Origin: CAVVAE01 sp963746185
GTDB lineage: Bacteria > Actinomycetota > Actinomycetes > Propionibacteriales > Nocardioidaceae
NCBI GenBank assembly: GCA_963746185.1
Contig: CAVVAE010000002.1
Coordinates: 310,001-374,000, forward strand
Length of the DNA stretch: 64,000 nucleotides
Direction: 5' to 3'
The translations under genes and the position numbers were made by a program. The notes below the pieces were generated by a model. That model searched no databases and was not told where the DNA came from. It saw only the letters and a list, made by a program, of their open reading frames with translations. Position 1 is the stretch's first letter. Each line of letters opens with the position of its first letter. Below are positions 27,093-35,481 of the stretch, piece by piece.

Positions 27093-27866
27093 ATGGCGGG
27101 AACAGGGCGGCTGGACGGGCGGACCGCTGTCATCACCGGCGGCTGCAGCGGGATCGGTTTGGCGACCGTACGACGGTTCGCCTACGAGGGCGCACACGTG
27201 GTCATCGGTGACGTTGACGATGCTCGCGGGCCCGTTGTCGCCGAGGAAGCCGGCGGACTCTACGTGCATTGCGACGTGACCGACGTCGAACAGGTGGAGG
27301 CGATGTTTGCCGCCGCCAACAACGAGTACGGCAGCGTCGACATCGCGTTCAACAACGCGGGCATCTCGCCGCCCGACGACGACTCCATCCTCGACACCGG
27401 CATCGAAGCGTGGCGCCGGGTGCAGGAGGTCAACCTGACGAGTGTCTACCTGTGCTGCAAGGCCGTGCTGCCCTACATGCTCGAGCAGAAGCGCGGCTCG
27501 ATCATCAACACCGCGTCATTCGTCGCGGTCATGGGTGCGGCGACGTCTCAGATCTCCTACACCGCCAGCAAAGGCGGCGTCTTGGCGATGAGCCGAGAGC
27601 TCGGCGTCCAGTTCGCGCACGAAGGTGTCCGCGTCAACGCGATCTGTCCGGGACCGGTCAACACGCCGCTGCTCCAAGAGCTGTTCGCCACTGACCCGGA
27701 GCGGGCTGCCCGGCGGCTTGTGCACATCCCGCTCGGCCGCTTCGCGGAGCCAGAAGAGATCGCGTCGGCCGTGCTGTTCTTGGCCAGTGACGACTCGAGC
27801 TTCATCACCGCGTCGCAGTTCCTCGTCGATGGCGGCATCTCCGGTGCCTACGTGACCCCGCTGTGA
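27093..27866 (+). CDS. Short-chain dehydrogenase/reductase
   Basis: A 257-residue classical SDR with TGGCSGIG (15-22), NNAG (87-90), catalytic Ser 142, and YTASK (Tyr 156, Lys 160), ending in the usual FLVDGGISGAYVTPL. It is the third gene of the ligase run. In related clusters the SDR oxidises the alcohol group of the gamma-glutamylated amino alcohol to the aldehyde, consistent with its place next to the aldehyde dehydrogenase; this assignment is inference. ACCGGAGGAAGGAG lies shortly before the ATG and overlaps the end of the dispersed repeat. Confidence 0.93.
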   Translation: MAGTGRLDGRTAVITGGCSGIGLATVRRFAYEGAHVVIGDVDDARGPVVAEEAGGLYVHCDVTDVEQVEAMFAAANNEYGSVDIAFNNAGISPPDDDSILDTGIEAWRRVQEVNLTSVYLCCKAVLPYMLEQKRGSIINTASFVAVMGAATSQISYTASKGGVLAMSRELGVQFAHEGVRVNAICPGPVNTPLLQELFATDPERAARRLVHIPLGRFAEPEEIASAVLFLASDDSSFITASQFLVDGGISGAYVTPL

Positions 27867-27900
27867 CGGTGTTCGTGATGAGTCGGAGCGAAACCCGGTC

Positions 27901-28611
27901 ATGAGTCGACCGGTCATCGGCATCACGTCGTACGTCGAACCGGCGTCCTGGGCAGCCTGGCACGACGTACCTGCGGCGCTCGTCCCGCACGGCTACGTTC
28001 GCCACGTCCACGAAGCCGGCGGCCTGGCGCTCGTCGTACCGCCGCTTCCTGATGACGCCGACGAGTCCGATGCCCGCGAGGTCTTGTCGCGACTCGACGG
28101 GCTGATCCTGGCGGGTGGTGTCGATGTCGAGCCGTCGCGCTATGGCCAGCAGCCGCATCCGACGATCCAGCTGCCACGCCCCGATCGGGACACGTCTGAG
28201 TTGTTGCTGGCACAGGTCACCGGGGCTGACGACTTCCCGGTGCTTGGCGTCTGTCGTGGCATGCAGGTGATGGCGGTGGCGGCCGGTGGAGTGCTCGAAC
28301 AGCACCTGCCCGATCGACTCGGTCATGAGGGTCACTCCCCTGCACCCGGGATGTATGGCGAGCATGTGGTCGAACTGGCGCCGGGCAGCCATGTGCACAA
28401 GATCCTCGGCGATCGGGTGACGGTGTCGACGTACCACCATCAAGGCGTCGAGTCGTCTCCCGGCTACGAAGGGGTCGGCTGGTCGACCGACGGCGTGCTG
28501 GAGGCGTTCGAGGACGGCCAGTCGCGGTTCCGGCTGGCGGTCCAGTGGCACCCCGAGGTGGGTGCCGACCCCCGGCTATTTGAGGCCCTCGTCGAAGCCT
28601 CCCGCCACTAA
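27901..28611 (+). CDS. Gamma-glutamyl-gamma-aminobutyrate hydrolase family protein (peptidase C26)
   Basis: A 236-residue class I glutamine-amidotransferase-like hydrolase similar to PuuD: the nucleophile elbow LGVCRGMQVM (Cys about 118) and the His-Glu pair in QWHPE (about 218-220). It opens MSRPVIGITSY like the family. It would release glutamate from the gamma-glutamylated acid, closing the pathway begun by the ligase at 24281. It is the last gene in the run, 34 bases after the SDR. Confidence 0.92.
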   Translation: MSRPVIGITSYVEPASWAAWHDVPAALVPHGYVRHVHEAGGLALVVPPLPDDADESDAREVLSRLDGLILAGGVDVEPSRYGQQPHPTIQLPRPDRDTSELLLAQVTGADDFPVLGVCRGMQVMAVAAGGVLEQHLPDRLGHEGHSPAPGMYGEHVVELAPGSHVHKILGDRVTVSTYHHQGVESSPGYEGVGWSTDGVLEAFEDGQSRFRLAVQWHPEVGADPRLFEALVEASRH

Positions 28612-28714
28612 CCGATGTGGGTGAGTTGTCCACAGATTGGCGCGCAGGTCTGGCCGCAGCGGCCCGGATCGCCTAGTTTTGAGGCGAACTTCGCGCACCC
28701 GGAGGTCCGTACCC

Positions 28715-29196
28715 ATGCGCCGAGCAATCGCCGCCGCCCTCGCCTTTGGCGTCTGCGCCGTCGGGCTGAGCGCGTGTAGCGGCGACGACTCCAACTCTCC
28801 GACGAGTACGTCGAGCGACACGTCGCCGAGTGACTCCACACCCACGAGCACTACCACCGAGCCCACCACCCCCACGCCACCAACGCTTCCCGCTGCTGCC
28901 CAGCAGAAGACCCCGGCCGGCGCCAAAGCCTTCATCCGCTTTTACGTCGACGCTCTCAACTATTCTGGCATGTACTCGATCCCACGACCACTCAGATTCG
29001 GTCTCTTCCGACGTGTGCAAGGTGTGCCGATTGGATCGCCGAGACAGCATTGACGACACGCAGTCGAGAATGGTGGATTCCAGCGGGGTGGCGAGTGGCA
29101 TGTCCAGAAGATCCTTCCCCGGTTGCCAGGCGCAAGACCAGCCTCTCGCCGAATGACCTGGTCTCCATCGAAATCTGCCCCGGGCAGTTGGACTGA
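28715..29196 (+). pseudogene. DUF6318-like lipoprotein gene, frameshifted
   Basis: Starts at ATG 28715 with GGAGG nine bases upstream. The first 85 codons give a signal peptide with lipobox (GLSACSGD), a Ser/Thr/Pro linker and a domain start resembling DUF6318 (LPAAAQQKTPAGAKAFIRFY). Near 28970 the family pattern moves to another frame (LPTCARCADWIAE), ending at a TGA at 29194-29196, while the original frame stops at 29053. So at least one indel, or an alternative C-terminus. Function unknown; probably cell-surface. Confidence 0.55.
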
Positions 29197-29301
29197 GTCT
29201 GCCGGCGGACACGAAATGACATCGCTGCGACTACAGTGACCAATCGAGTTTGACCTGATCTGGATGGCGACCGGGCTGGAACGTGACAGAGTGAAGTCAT
29301 C

Positions 29302-30169
29302 ATGAAGAAGAGCCTGACCTCACTCGCCCTGCTGATCGTCTTCCTGAGCGTTTCACCCACCGCCAGAGGCAGATGACGTGTTCGGGCTGACAGCGGACCA
29401 TCACAGGTTCGGTCGAGTGCACAACCGATCAGAGCACCAGGAAAAGCACCGACGCCCGGGGTCAACCTCGATAGGCGGCGGGAGCACTTGACGTGGAGTA
29501 CTCTGGCTGCCACCCTGCCGCGAGGGCTCTGCCAACGCATCCCTGGCGCCTCTGCCATGGACTGCGCCGCGGCCCACCTGTGCACGGACTCAGGACCTCG
29601 TCAAATGACTCTGTGTGCACGTCGAGGTGGCGACCACTTCGACTCAGGCGGAAGGCGCGCTGGACGGAGTCGTACAAACTGAGTGCAGGGATCCGGAGGC
29701 GTTGGGGCCGGTGCAGCAACGGCGGGCGCTGAGCTGGCAGGACGTGCTGTCCGCCGTGCGGCGCGTCCGCCCGCCGTCAGGCTCTGTCGAGGCACCGCGC
29801 TACACCTTGGTCAATCTCGAGACGACGTTCTACACGAAGCCACTGACCGTCGATCGGTCGCTGAACATCATCGGCTACCAGGTGGAGGTGCAGATCGAGC
29901 CAGCGTCGTACACCTGGCACTGGGGCGACGGCCACAGCGACACCACCGAGCAGCCTGGACAGCCGTACCCCTCGACCGAGGTCACCCACACCTATTCGCG
30001 CGCCACACACGACCGGGACCTCTCGCTGAGTGTCGACGTTGCCTACACCGCGCGCTACCGGGTCGACGGCGGTCCGTGGCAGCAGATCCCCGACCAGCTC
30101 ACGATCAACGGGTCAGCCACCGAGCTCCCGGTCAAACAAGCCAGCGCTGTCTTGGTTGCCGACGACTGA
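29302..30169 (+). pseudogene. Secreted PKD-domain-like protein gene, frameshifted
   Basis: Begins with an ATG at 29302 and a signal-peptide-like MKKSLTSLALLIVFLSVSP, then moves through frames: ADDVFGLTA; APGKAPTPGVNLDRR with TWSTLAATLPRGL; and from about 29615 a long intact piece (LVNLETTFYTKPLTVDRS; WHWGDGHSDTTEQPGQPYPS; TYSRATHDRD) of PKD type ending in VLVADD. Three frame changes are needed. Together with the broken gene upstream this looks like a decaying pair of surface-protein genes that are usually neighbours in Nocardioides-like genomes (from memory, not verified). Confidence 0.65.
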
Positions 30170-30700
30170 CGCTTGCCCGCGCCCACTCCAGCTCGAAGAG
30201 TGTGGAGGCGCCTGCGGGTAGTCAGCCGGCGCGAAGGAGGCGAAACACAAGGATCCAGACGTGGGTGCGGGGCCCCTCAAAGTATGAGTTTGAGGGACCC
30301 CACGGGGCGACCGAAGTAATGTGACGTCTCCGGTCTCACGGTCGTTCCGTCTGATCCCGTCAGCCTCGTCACCGGCTGCCGCAGTGAGTCGCCTCACCGT
30401 ATGGATCCTCGGTTTCCGTCCGATCCCGCCTTCCCTTTCAGGAGGGCGTGAAGAGATTTCTACACGCCTTCGCGGACGGCGCACAACCCTTTCGCGCGAA
30501 GAAGTTTCACTATTTTTCGAGCCCTCCAAGTTACCCACAGAAACGGTGCAGTCGTCCACCGACCGAGGGCGGTTCTCCACCGATCTACCGCAGTTCTCCA
30601 CAGGTGGCTGTGGATGAAATCCGTCCCGATGCTTGCCGTCCTACCCACCCGTCGCTAACGTCCAGGACATCGCACCTCGATCACCCACTGGAGGTGTCCT
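30170..30700. other. Intergenic region before the phosphodiesterase gene
   Basis: No credible gene in 531 bases. It holds a hairpin at 30269-30301 and, at 30530-30625, a set of TCCACAG/CTGTGGA words just upstream of the phosphodiesterase. Open frames crossing it have no start signal or family resemblance. Confidence 0.55.
30269..30301. terminator. Hairpin downstream of the PKD-like gene
   Basis: GGGGCCCCTCAAA (30269-30281) pairs with TTTGAGGGACCCC (30289-30301), one mismatch and a seven-base loop. It lies 100 bases after the stop of the broken gene. Confidence 0.65.
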
Positions 30701-32401
30701 GTGTCCCGAACCCTGATCACTCGAAAGCTCACGCGGAAGGTTCCCGTGGCCTTCGCCGCCGCCTTGGTCACCGGCGTCCTCGTCATCACTTCGCCTCTCA
30801 CCACGACCCAGGCGAGCCAGGACGGCCACGGCGGCCATGGCCCCTCGAAGACACCCAAGCGTGTCGTCCTCATCGTGTTGGACCAGCTGCGACCGGAGTT
30901 CATCGACGCGTTCGACATGGACAACGTCAAGGCACTGATGCAGAGCGGTGCCAGTTACCACAACGCCTACCTCGGACACATGGGTTCAGAAACCGTGGTG
31001 AGTCACAACGTGATGACCACCGGCTTGTTGCCCAAGCACATGGGGTGGTCAGACGAGTGGTACCGCGACACCAACGGTGTCCTCGGCCCGCCGAACAACA
31101 TGTACGTCACCGGGTCGTTAGGAGCCGGGGACTTCGACAAGCTCATCACTGCCGGCGGATACGACAAACTCCCCGACTATCTGCACGAGAAGTTCCCCGG
31201 CACGATCGTCGCTGCCATCGGCCAGAAGACCTACGCGACGTATTCGATGGGTGGACCGTCGGCTGACATGCGCATCTCATACTCCGGCCGCAACTATGAC
31301 TGTGATGGAGACGGCGTCAACAGCTATCGCGGTCCCTCCACCGGAACTGGTGTGCCGTCCTATATCGCCGAACCCATCTGTGGTCGCTTCTTCATAGACT
31401 CCGATCGCGCACACTCCTACGGCACTGCAACCACGGCACCGGCCGACATGTACCCGCTCGAGGGAAACCGCGACGTTCCCGGCGTTGACCCTCTGAACCC
31501 GGACCGCACCGGCGGTGATGTCTGGACCACAGATGCAGCCCTCGCCGTGATGGACAACGAGAACTGGAGCGGCCTGCTCTTGACCCTCGGCGGCATCGAC
31601 AAGGCCGGGCACATGTGGGGCGGTCTCAACGACGTTCCGCCATATCCGCCGGGCGCCGACGCCTCGACGCACATGGCCGCTCTCGCCAAGACTGCCGACG
31701 ACCAAGTTGGTCGCCTGGTCAAGCAGCTGAAGGACGACCATGTGCTCGACGAGACCCTGATCGTCCTGACAACCGACCATGGCCAGCTCACCGCAAACAA
31801 CTATTTCGGAACGCCGGGACCCGGCCGCGGCAACTTCAACTGGTATTACGGCTCCGGTCTCCCACCCGAGGCCTACCTGTCTCCGCAACCCGAGATTCAG
31901 CGCCTCATCACCGAGACGGGCAACGTTCGGACGAGCATGCAGGACTCGGCGATCCGGACCTGGCTGACCGATACGTCACTGGACAAGAAGAAGCAGGCTG
32001 CTGACGTGATGGCCACCCTCGGCGGCGTCCGAGCGAGCTTCTATCTGACCGGCAACCACTACACGCTGCGCAGCACCGCGCCGCGGTGGAAGTTCGGCCA
32101 CAATGAATGGCACTGGTTCAAGCGCCATGCCCAGGAGATCGTCAACACCGAGGCAGCGCCCTACGGCCCGGATGTGATCGGGCTGCTCGCCGACAACACC
32201 AGCTATGGAGTCAAGGGCGATCACGGTGGGGCTCAAGAGTCCGTCCAGCGGATCCCCATCATCTTCTCCGGCCCCGGAGTTCGAGCGAACTCACACCCAA
32301 ACAGCGCGATCCGGAGCGTCGACATCCTGCCGACGATTCTCAAGGAGCTGAACGTCAAGCCGACGCAACGCCTGGACGGCAAGGCCTACAGCCTGCCCTG
32401 A
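30701..32401 (+). CDS. Secreted type I phosphodiesterase/nucleotide pyrophosphatase family protein
   Basis: A 566-residue alkaline-phosphatase-superfamily enzyme with an N-terminal export signal (about 1-45; basic then VAFAAALVTGVLVIT). Metal and nucleophile motifs visible: VVLIVLDQLRPEFIDAFD, SHNVMTTGLLPKHMG (candidate nucleophile threonine), LGGIDKAGHMWGG, LTTDHGQ and KGDHGG near the end. It hydrolyses phosphodiester or phosphonate-type bonds outside the cell; substrate unknown. GTG start at 30701 behind GGAGGTGTCCT. It stands alone and ends 26 bases before a strong hairpin. Confidence 0.9.
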   Translation: MSRTLITRKLTRKVPVAFAAALVTGVLVITSPLTTTQASQDGHGGHGPSKTPKRVVLIVLDQLRPEFIDAFDMDNVKALMQSGASYHNAYLGHMGSETVVSHNVMTTGLLPKHMGWSDEWYRDTNGVLGPPNNMYVTGSLGAGDFDKLITAGGYDKLPDYLHEKFPGTIVAAIGQKTYATYSMGGPSADMRISYSGRNYDCDGDGVNSYRGPSTGTGVPSYIAEPICGRFFIDSDRAHSYGTATTAPADMYPLEGNRDVPGVDPLNPDRTGGDVWTTDAALAVMDNENWSGLLLTLGGIDKAGHMWGGLNDVPPYPPGADASTHMAALAKTADDQVGRLVKQLKDDHVLDETLIVLTTDHGQLTANNYFGTPGPGRGNFNWYYGSGLPPEAYLSPQPEIQRLITETGNVRTSMQDSAIRTWLTDTSLDKKKQAADVMATLGGVRASFYLTGNHYTLRSTAPRWKFGHNEWHWFKRHAQEIVNTEAAPYGPDVIGLLADNTSYGVKGDHGGAQESVQRIPIIFSGPGVRANSHPNSAIRSVDILPTILKELNVKPTQRLDGKAYSLP

Positions 32402-32426
32402 GTGGGATATGCCGCATGAGACCAAG

Positions 32427-32461
32427 AAGCGGGTCAGCACCGTCAAGATGCTGACCCGCTT
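32427..32461. terminator. Perfect hairpin terminator
   Basis: AAGCGGGTCAGCA (32427-32439) and TGCTGACCCGCTT (32449-32461) pair perfectly over 13 bases with a nine-base loop, followed by CTCTC. It serves the phosphodiesterase gene and, on the other strand, the LysM gene. Confidence 0.85.
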
Positions 32462-32554
32462 CTCTCCCCAGGTCGTGCGCCGCCGAACACGCTTCCCCAT
32501 CAGCCCGACGGCGCTTGACTGGACACCCCCGTGCGTCCGGTTCCCCCGCCAGAC

Positions 32555-32930
32555 TCAGTACTGCGGCACGTAAAGCTCCTGCCCGATCCGGATCGAGCCG
32601 GCGTCGGACAACGCATTGAGGTCGACGATTTCCGAGATGACCGTGCGGGGGTCTTCGCCCGGAGCGATGCGCTGAGCGATGTCCCACAGCGTCTGACCAG
32701 AACCGACAACCACCGTGTGGGGCGCCGCATGGTGGGTCTCCCCGGTCGACACCGCCGGGCCTCCGAGCATCGTGAACGCAGCAAAGGCGAACGCGAGCAC
32801 CGCGAACAAGATAACGAAACGGCCGCGCGTTGTCAGTCGCACCGAAGGTGCGCCGGCGTGCGTGCGCGACCGGGTGCGACCGGGTGGCGTCGCAGCCTCG
32901 TGTGTGGAGAGTGATCATGGCGGTGCTCAT
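32555..32930 (-). CDS. LysM domain membrane-anchored protein of the lexA region, probable frameshift near 32846
   Basis: About 125 residues if joined. The main frame (from GTG 32842) gives a membrane segment (FVILFAVLAFAFAAFTMLGG) and a LysM peptidoglycan-binding domain (HTVVVGSGQTLWDIAQRI to LYVPQY). Upstream, a second frame starts at ATG 32930 with GGAGGTCACAG before it and reads MSTAMITLHTRG with a basic tail; removing one base near 32846 (TTCGG) joins them. LysM proteins beside lexA are commonly SOS-induced division inhibitors or wall hydrolases (YneA and Rv2719c types). Two LexA boxes lie 185-255 bases upstream. Confidence 0.78.
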
Positions 32931-33114
32931 CTGTGACCTCCGGGGAAGGAAGCCGACCCGCCGCCTGCATGGTGGGCCTGCTGGATCGTCTGTTGTCTGG
33001 TGTCAGGTCTATCGGTGCGCGCCGACAATTCCTGCGGGAATGACCGGAGCGACGAGCCGGTCGAACGCATCGGCGACCAGCTGGCCGTGGCCGGTGAGTC
33101 GAAGATACGTTCGA

Positions 33115-33130
33115 TCGAACACATGTACGA
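33115..33130. promoter_or_regulatory. LexA (SOS) box
   Basis: TCGAACACATGTACGA matches the actinobacterial SOS box TCGAAC-N4-GTTCGA at all but one position of the arms. It is the nearer of two boxes upstream of the LysM gene. Confidence 0.75.
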
Positions 33131-33167
33131 ACGCTAACACCCGGCGGCGACATTCCCTAGGATTTGA

Positions 33168-33183
33168 TCGAACAGGCGTTCGA
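33168..33183. promoter_or_regulatory. LexA (SOS) box, perfect
   Basis: TCGAACAGGCGTTCGA, both arms exact. It lies 53 bases (start to start) from the box at 33115 and just beyond the 3' end of the SDR gene. Confidence 0.88.
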
Positions 33184-33248
33184 TCGGCGTGTCGCACGTG
33201 CGGCGCCTCGCGAGCGCCTTGGAAGGCCGCCCGGAAGGCTCTGAGCAG

Positions 33249-34061
33249 CTACTTGTTCTTGAGCGCACGACGCCCCTGGGCGCGCATCAACGGCTCGAAC
33301 CGCATGACCACGGACGGCGCCAGCGACGTACCCCGCATCACCGCACCGCGCCAAGCGGGCAGTGTGCGTACGACGCGACGGGTGCCCAGCATCGCGGCGG
33401 CCGCGTCGGCCACCTCGGCCGTGGACAGCAGCCGACCGCCGGAATGGATCAGGGCGGCGGCCTGACCTTCAGGGTCGAGCTGGTCGACCAGCGCGGTGGA
33501 CACCCCATCGGGGCAGATCGCGTGGACGCGGACGCCGGAGCTCTTGAGCTCACTGTCGAGCGACATCGTCAACGACACGACTGCCGCCTTGGTGGCGGCG
33601 TAGACCGACAATCCCGGCACTGGGCCATGCCCGGACAGCGAGGCGGTGTTGATGATGTCGCCACCTGCGATGTTGTCCCCCATGGCGCGTGCAGCGACTC
33701 TGCATCCCCAGACCACACCGCTGAGGTTGACATCGACCGTCATCGCGATCGTCTCGGACTCCTGCTCGATGAGCCGCCCATCGACACCGACGCCGGCGTT
33801 GTTGACCCACACCGCGAGCGGACCGTGCTGCAGCGCCTGGGCCAGCGCCGCTTCGTGCTCGGTCTCATGGCGTACGTCGAGGGCGATGCCAGCGGCCGCA
33901 CCTATCTCGTGCGCCGTCTGCTTGGCCGCGCCCTCGTTGACGTCAGTGACAACGCAGGCGTAGCCAAGGTCGACCAGTTTTTCGGCGATGGCCCGGCCAA
34001 TGCCTTGGGCGCCGCCGGTGACGACTGCGGATGTACCTTCTCGGGTGCGCGAGGAAGTCAT
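33249..34061 (-). CDS. Short-chain dehydrogenase/reductase
   Basis: A 270-residue SDR with VVTGGAQGIGRAIAEKL near the N-terminus, VNNAGVG, and the catalytic YAATK. The C-terminal part (MRGTSLAPSVVMRFEPLMRA, ending ALKNK) is the longer, basic tail seen in actinobacterial SDRs acting on lipophilic substrates. It lies between lexA and the SOS-box/LysM unit, divergent from lexA. No link to DNA repair is visible in the protein. Confidence 0.9.
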   Translation of the reverse strand: MTSSRTREGTSAVVTGGAQGIGRAIAEKLVDLGYACVVTDVNEGAAKQTAHEIGAAAGIALDVRHETEHEAALAQALQHGPLAVWVNNAGVGVDGRLIEQESETIAMTVDVNLSGVVWGCRVAARAMGDNIAGGDIINTASLSGHGPVPGLSVYAATKAAVVSLTMSLDSELKSSGVRVHAICPDGVSTALVDQLDPEGQAAALIHSGGRLLSTAEVADAAAAMLGTRRVVRTLPAWRGAVMRGTSLAPSVVMRFEPLMRAQGRRALKNK

Positions 34062-34180
34062 GGTGAGCGATGTTACCGGCTAGTACGCCGTCGGATCCAG
34101 CCGCGCCGATCTCTCATATCTGCGTGAGTCACGCCAGCCGCGTCCCAGAGCGCCACGCGGCCGCATCGCAACACGCCGAT

Positions 34181-34196
34181 TCGAACAGATGTTTGA
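34181..34196. promoter_or_regulatory. LexA (SOS) box of lexA
   Basis: TCGAACAGATGTTTGA, one arm perfect and the other with one change, 125 bases before the lexA start. It fits autoregulation of lexA. Confidence 0.85.
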
Positions 34197-34230
34197 AAGC
34201 GTCGCCGCCGAGGTCTAGCGTTTATGAGAA

Positions 34231-34282
34231 CGAAACGCCAAGCGCCTGGCAACCCTCCCCAGGCAGGCGCTTGGCGCTTTCG
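34231..34282. other. Long hairpin in the lexA leader
   Basis: GCCAAGCGCCTG (34237-34248) pairs perfectly with CAGGCGCTTGGC (34264-34275), and flanking CGAAA/TTTCG extends the stem with a one-base bulge. It lies between the SOS box and the lexA start, so it would be in the leader transcript. Confidence 0.7.
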
Positions 34283-34320
34283 TCCCACAGTGCCGTATCG
34301 AACCAGCGGATCCAGAGGGT

Positions 34321-35058
34321 GTGACCACGATGGCGAAAGCCAAAGTTTCGACCAAGAGTGACGCAGCCGTCAGCGAGCTCCCCGACGGTCCGCCTGATGC
34401 GACCGGTCTGACGCCGCGCCAACGTCGGGTGCTCGCCGTCATCCGTGACTCCGTCGAGGCCCGCGGCTATCCCCCCAGCATGCGCGAGATCGGCCAGTCG
34501 GTCGGGCTCACCAGCTCGTCATCGGTGGCCCACCAGCTCCGCGTGCTCGAAAACAAGGGCTTCCTGCGCCGTGACCCCAACCGGCCGCGAGCCGTCGAGG
34601 TGTTGCTGCCCGACGACCGTCGAGCGGTCGGCTCTGCGGCGCAGACGTCGTACGACGAAACGGGTGTGGGCGATGCTCGTCCAGAGGCGGTGTTCGTGCC
34701 CATGGTCGGACGGATCGCCGCCGGCGGCCCGATCCTCGCCGACCAGCAGGTCGAGGAAGTCTTCCCGCTCCCCCGCCAGCTCGTGGGCGAAGGCACGTTG
34801 TTCTTGCTCGAGGTCAAGGGCGACTCGATGGTCGATGCCGCGATCTGCGACGGAGACTTCGTCGTCATTCGTCAACAGCCCAACGCCGAGAACGGCGAGA
34901 TCGTCGCGGCGATGATCGACGGCGAGGCAACGGTCAAGACGTTCCAGAAGAAGTCCGGGCAGGTCTGGCTGCTCCCGCACAACGACGCCTACGAGCCGAT
35001 CGACGGCAACGACGCCACGATCCTCGGCAAAGTCGTCACCGTGATGCGACGGGTGTAG
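34321..35058 (+). CDS. lexA: SOS repressor LexA
   Basis: A 245-residue LexA. DNA-binding winged helix (LTPRQRRVLAVIRDSVEARG to SSSSVAHQL, about 30-73), self-cleavage site Ala134-Gly135 in RIAAGGP, catalytic Ser 169 (GDSMVDA) and Lys 206 (EATVKTF). It represses DNA-damage genes until RecA filaments stimulate cleavage. The extra N-terminal 25 residues before the winged helix are common in actinobacteria. Start GTG 34321 or ATG 34330 (codon 4). Boxes for it occur here upstream of lexA, recA and the LysM gene. Confidence 0.97.
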   Translation: MTTMAKAKVSTKSDAAVSELPDGPPDATGLTPRQRRVLAVIRDSVEARGYPPSMREIGQSVGLTSSSSVAHQLRVLENKGFLRRDPNRPRAVEVLLPDDRRAVGSAAQTSYDETGVGDARPEAVFVPMVGRIAAGGPILADQQVEEVFPLPRQLVGEGTLFLLEVKGDSMVDAAICDGDFVVIRQQPNAENGEIVAAMIDGEATVKTFQKKSGQVWLLPHNDAYEPIDGNDATILGKVVTVMRRV

Positions 35059-35147
35059 CGCAACACCTGCCCCTCAACCGTTTGAAGTGCACTCTTGACG
35101 GGCACTCCGAGGAGGCAAGCTCAAGCCACTTCAGGAGGTGTACTTCG

Positions 35148-35417
35148 ATGCCCGGAAAGAAGCCCGGACCCAGCGTCAAGGATGAGAAGACCTACGAAGC
35201 ACTCCGCGACGAGGGCGCGAGCAAAGAAAAGGCAGCCAGGATCGCGAATGCGTCCGCCGCGCAAGGCAAGAAGAAGGTCTCCAAGCGAGGCGGCAAGGCC
35301 GGCAGCTACGACGACATGAGCAAGCAGGAGCTCTACGACCGCGCGAAGAAGATCGGCATTGACGGTCGCTCCAGCATGTCGAAACCCCAACTGGTCAAGG
35401 CGCTACGCAACCACTGA
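35148..35417 (+). CDS. Small basic protein with a Rho N-terminal/SAP-like helical domain
   Basis: An 89-residue, lysine-rich protein. The N-terminal half (DEKTYEALRDEGASKEKAAR) resembles DUF7218-type plant-like stress proteins; the C-terminal half (MSKQELYDRAKKIGIDGRSS to LVKALRNH) has the helix-extended-helix pattern of Rho-N/SAP domains that bind nucleic acid. TCAGGAGGTG precedes the ATG at 35148. A role in DNA or RNA binding is inference. Confidence 0.8.
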   Translation: MPGKKPGPSVKDEKTYEALRDEGASKEKAARIANASAAQGKKKVSKRGGKAGSYDDMSKQELYDRAKKIGIDGRSSMSKPQLVKALRNH

Positions 35418-35481
35418 GCATCCCTCGTCAAAGGGAGCGAACGTTTCTCGCCCGAGCCAGTGGGACGAATCGATCAAGCGG

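Noticed and set aside
30530..30625. TCCACAG/CTGTGGA words suggesting DnaA boxes or an origin
   Set aside because: They do not match TTATCCACA, are few, and no dnaA, dnaN or parAB genes are near.
33009..33122. 37-residue open frame starting in the LexA box
   Set aside because: Not listed as a gene because the start overlaps the operator and no ribosome-binding site is seen; kept only as a question in the findings.
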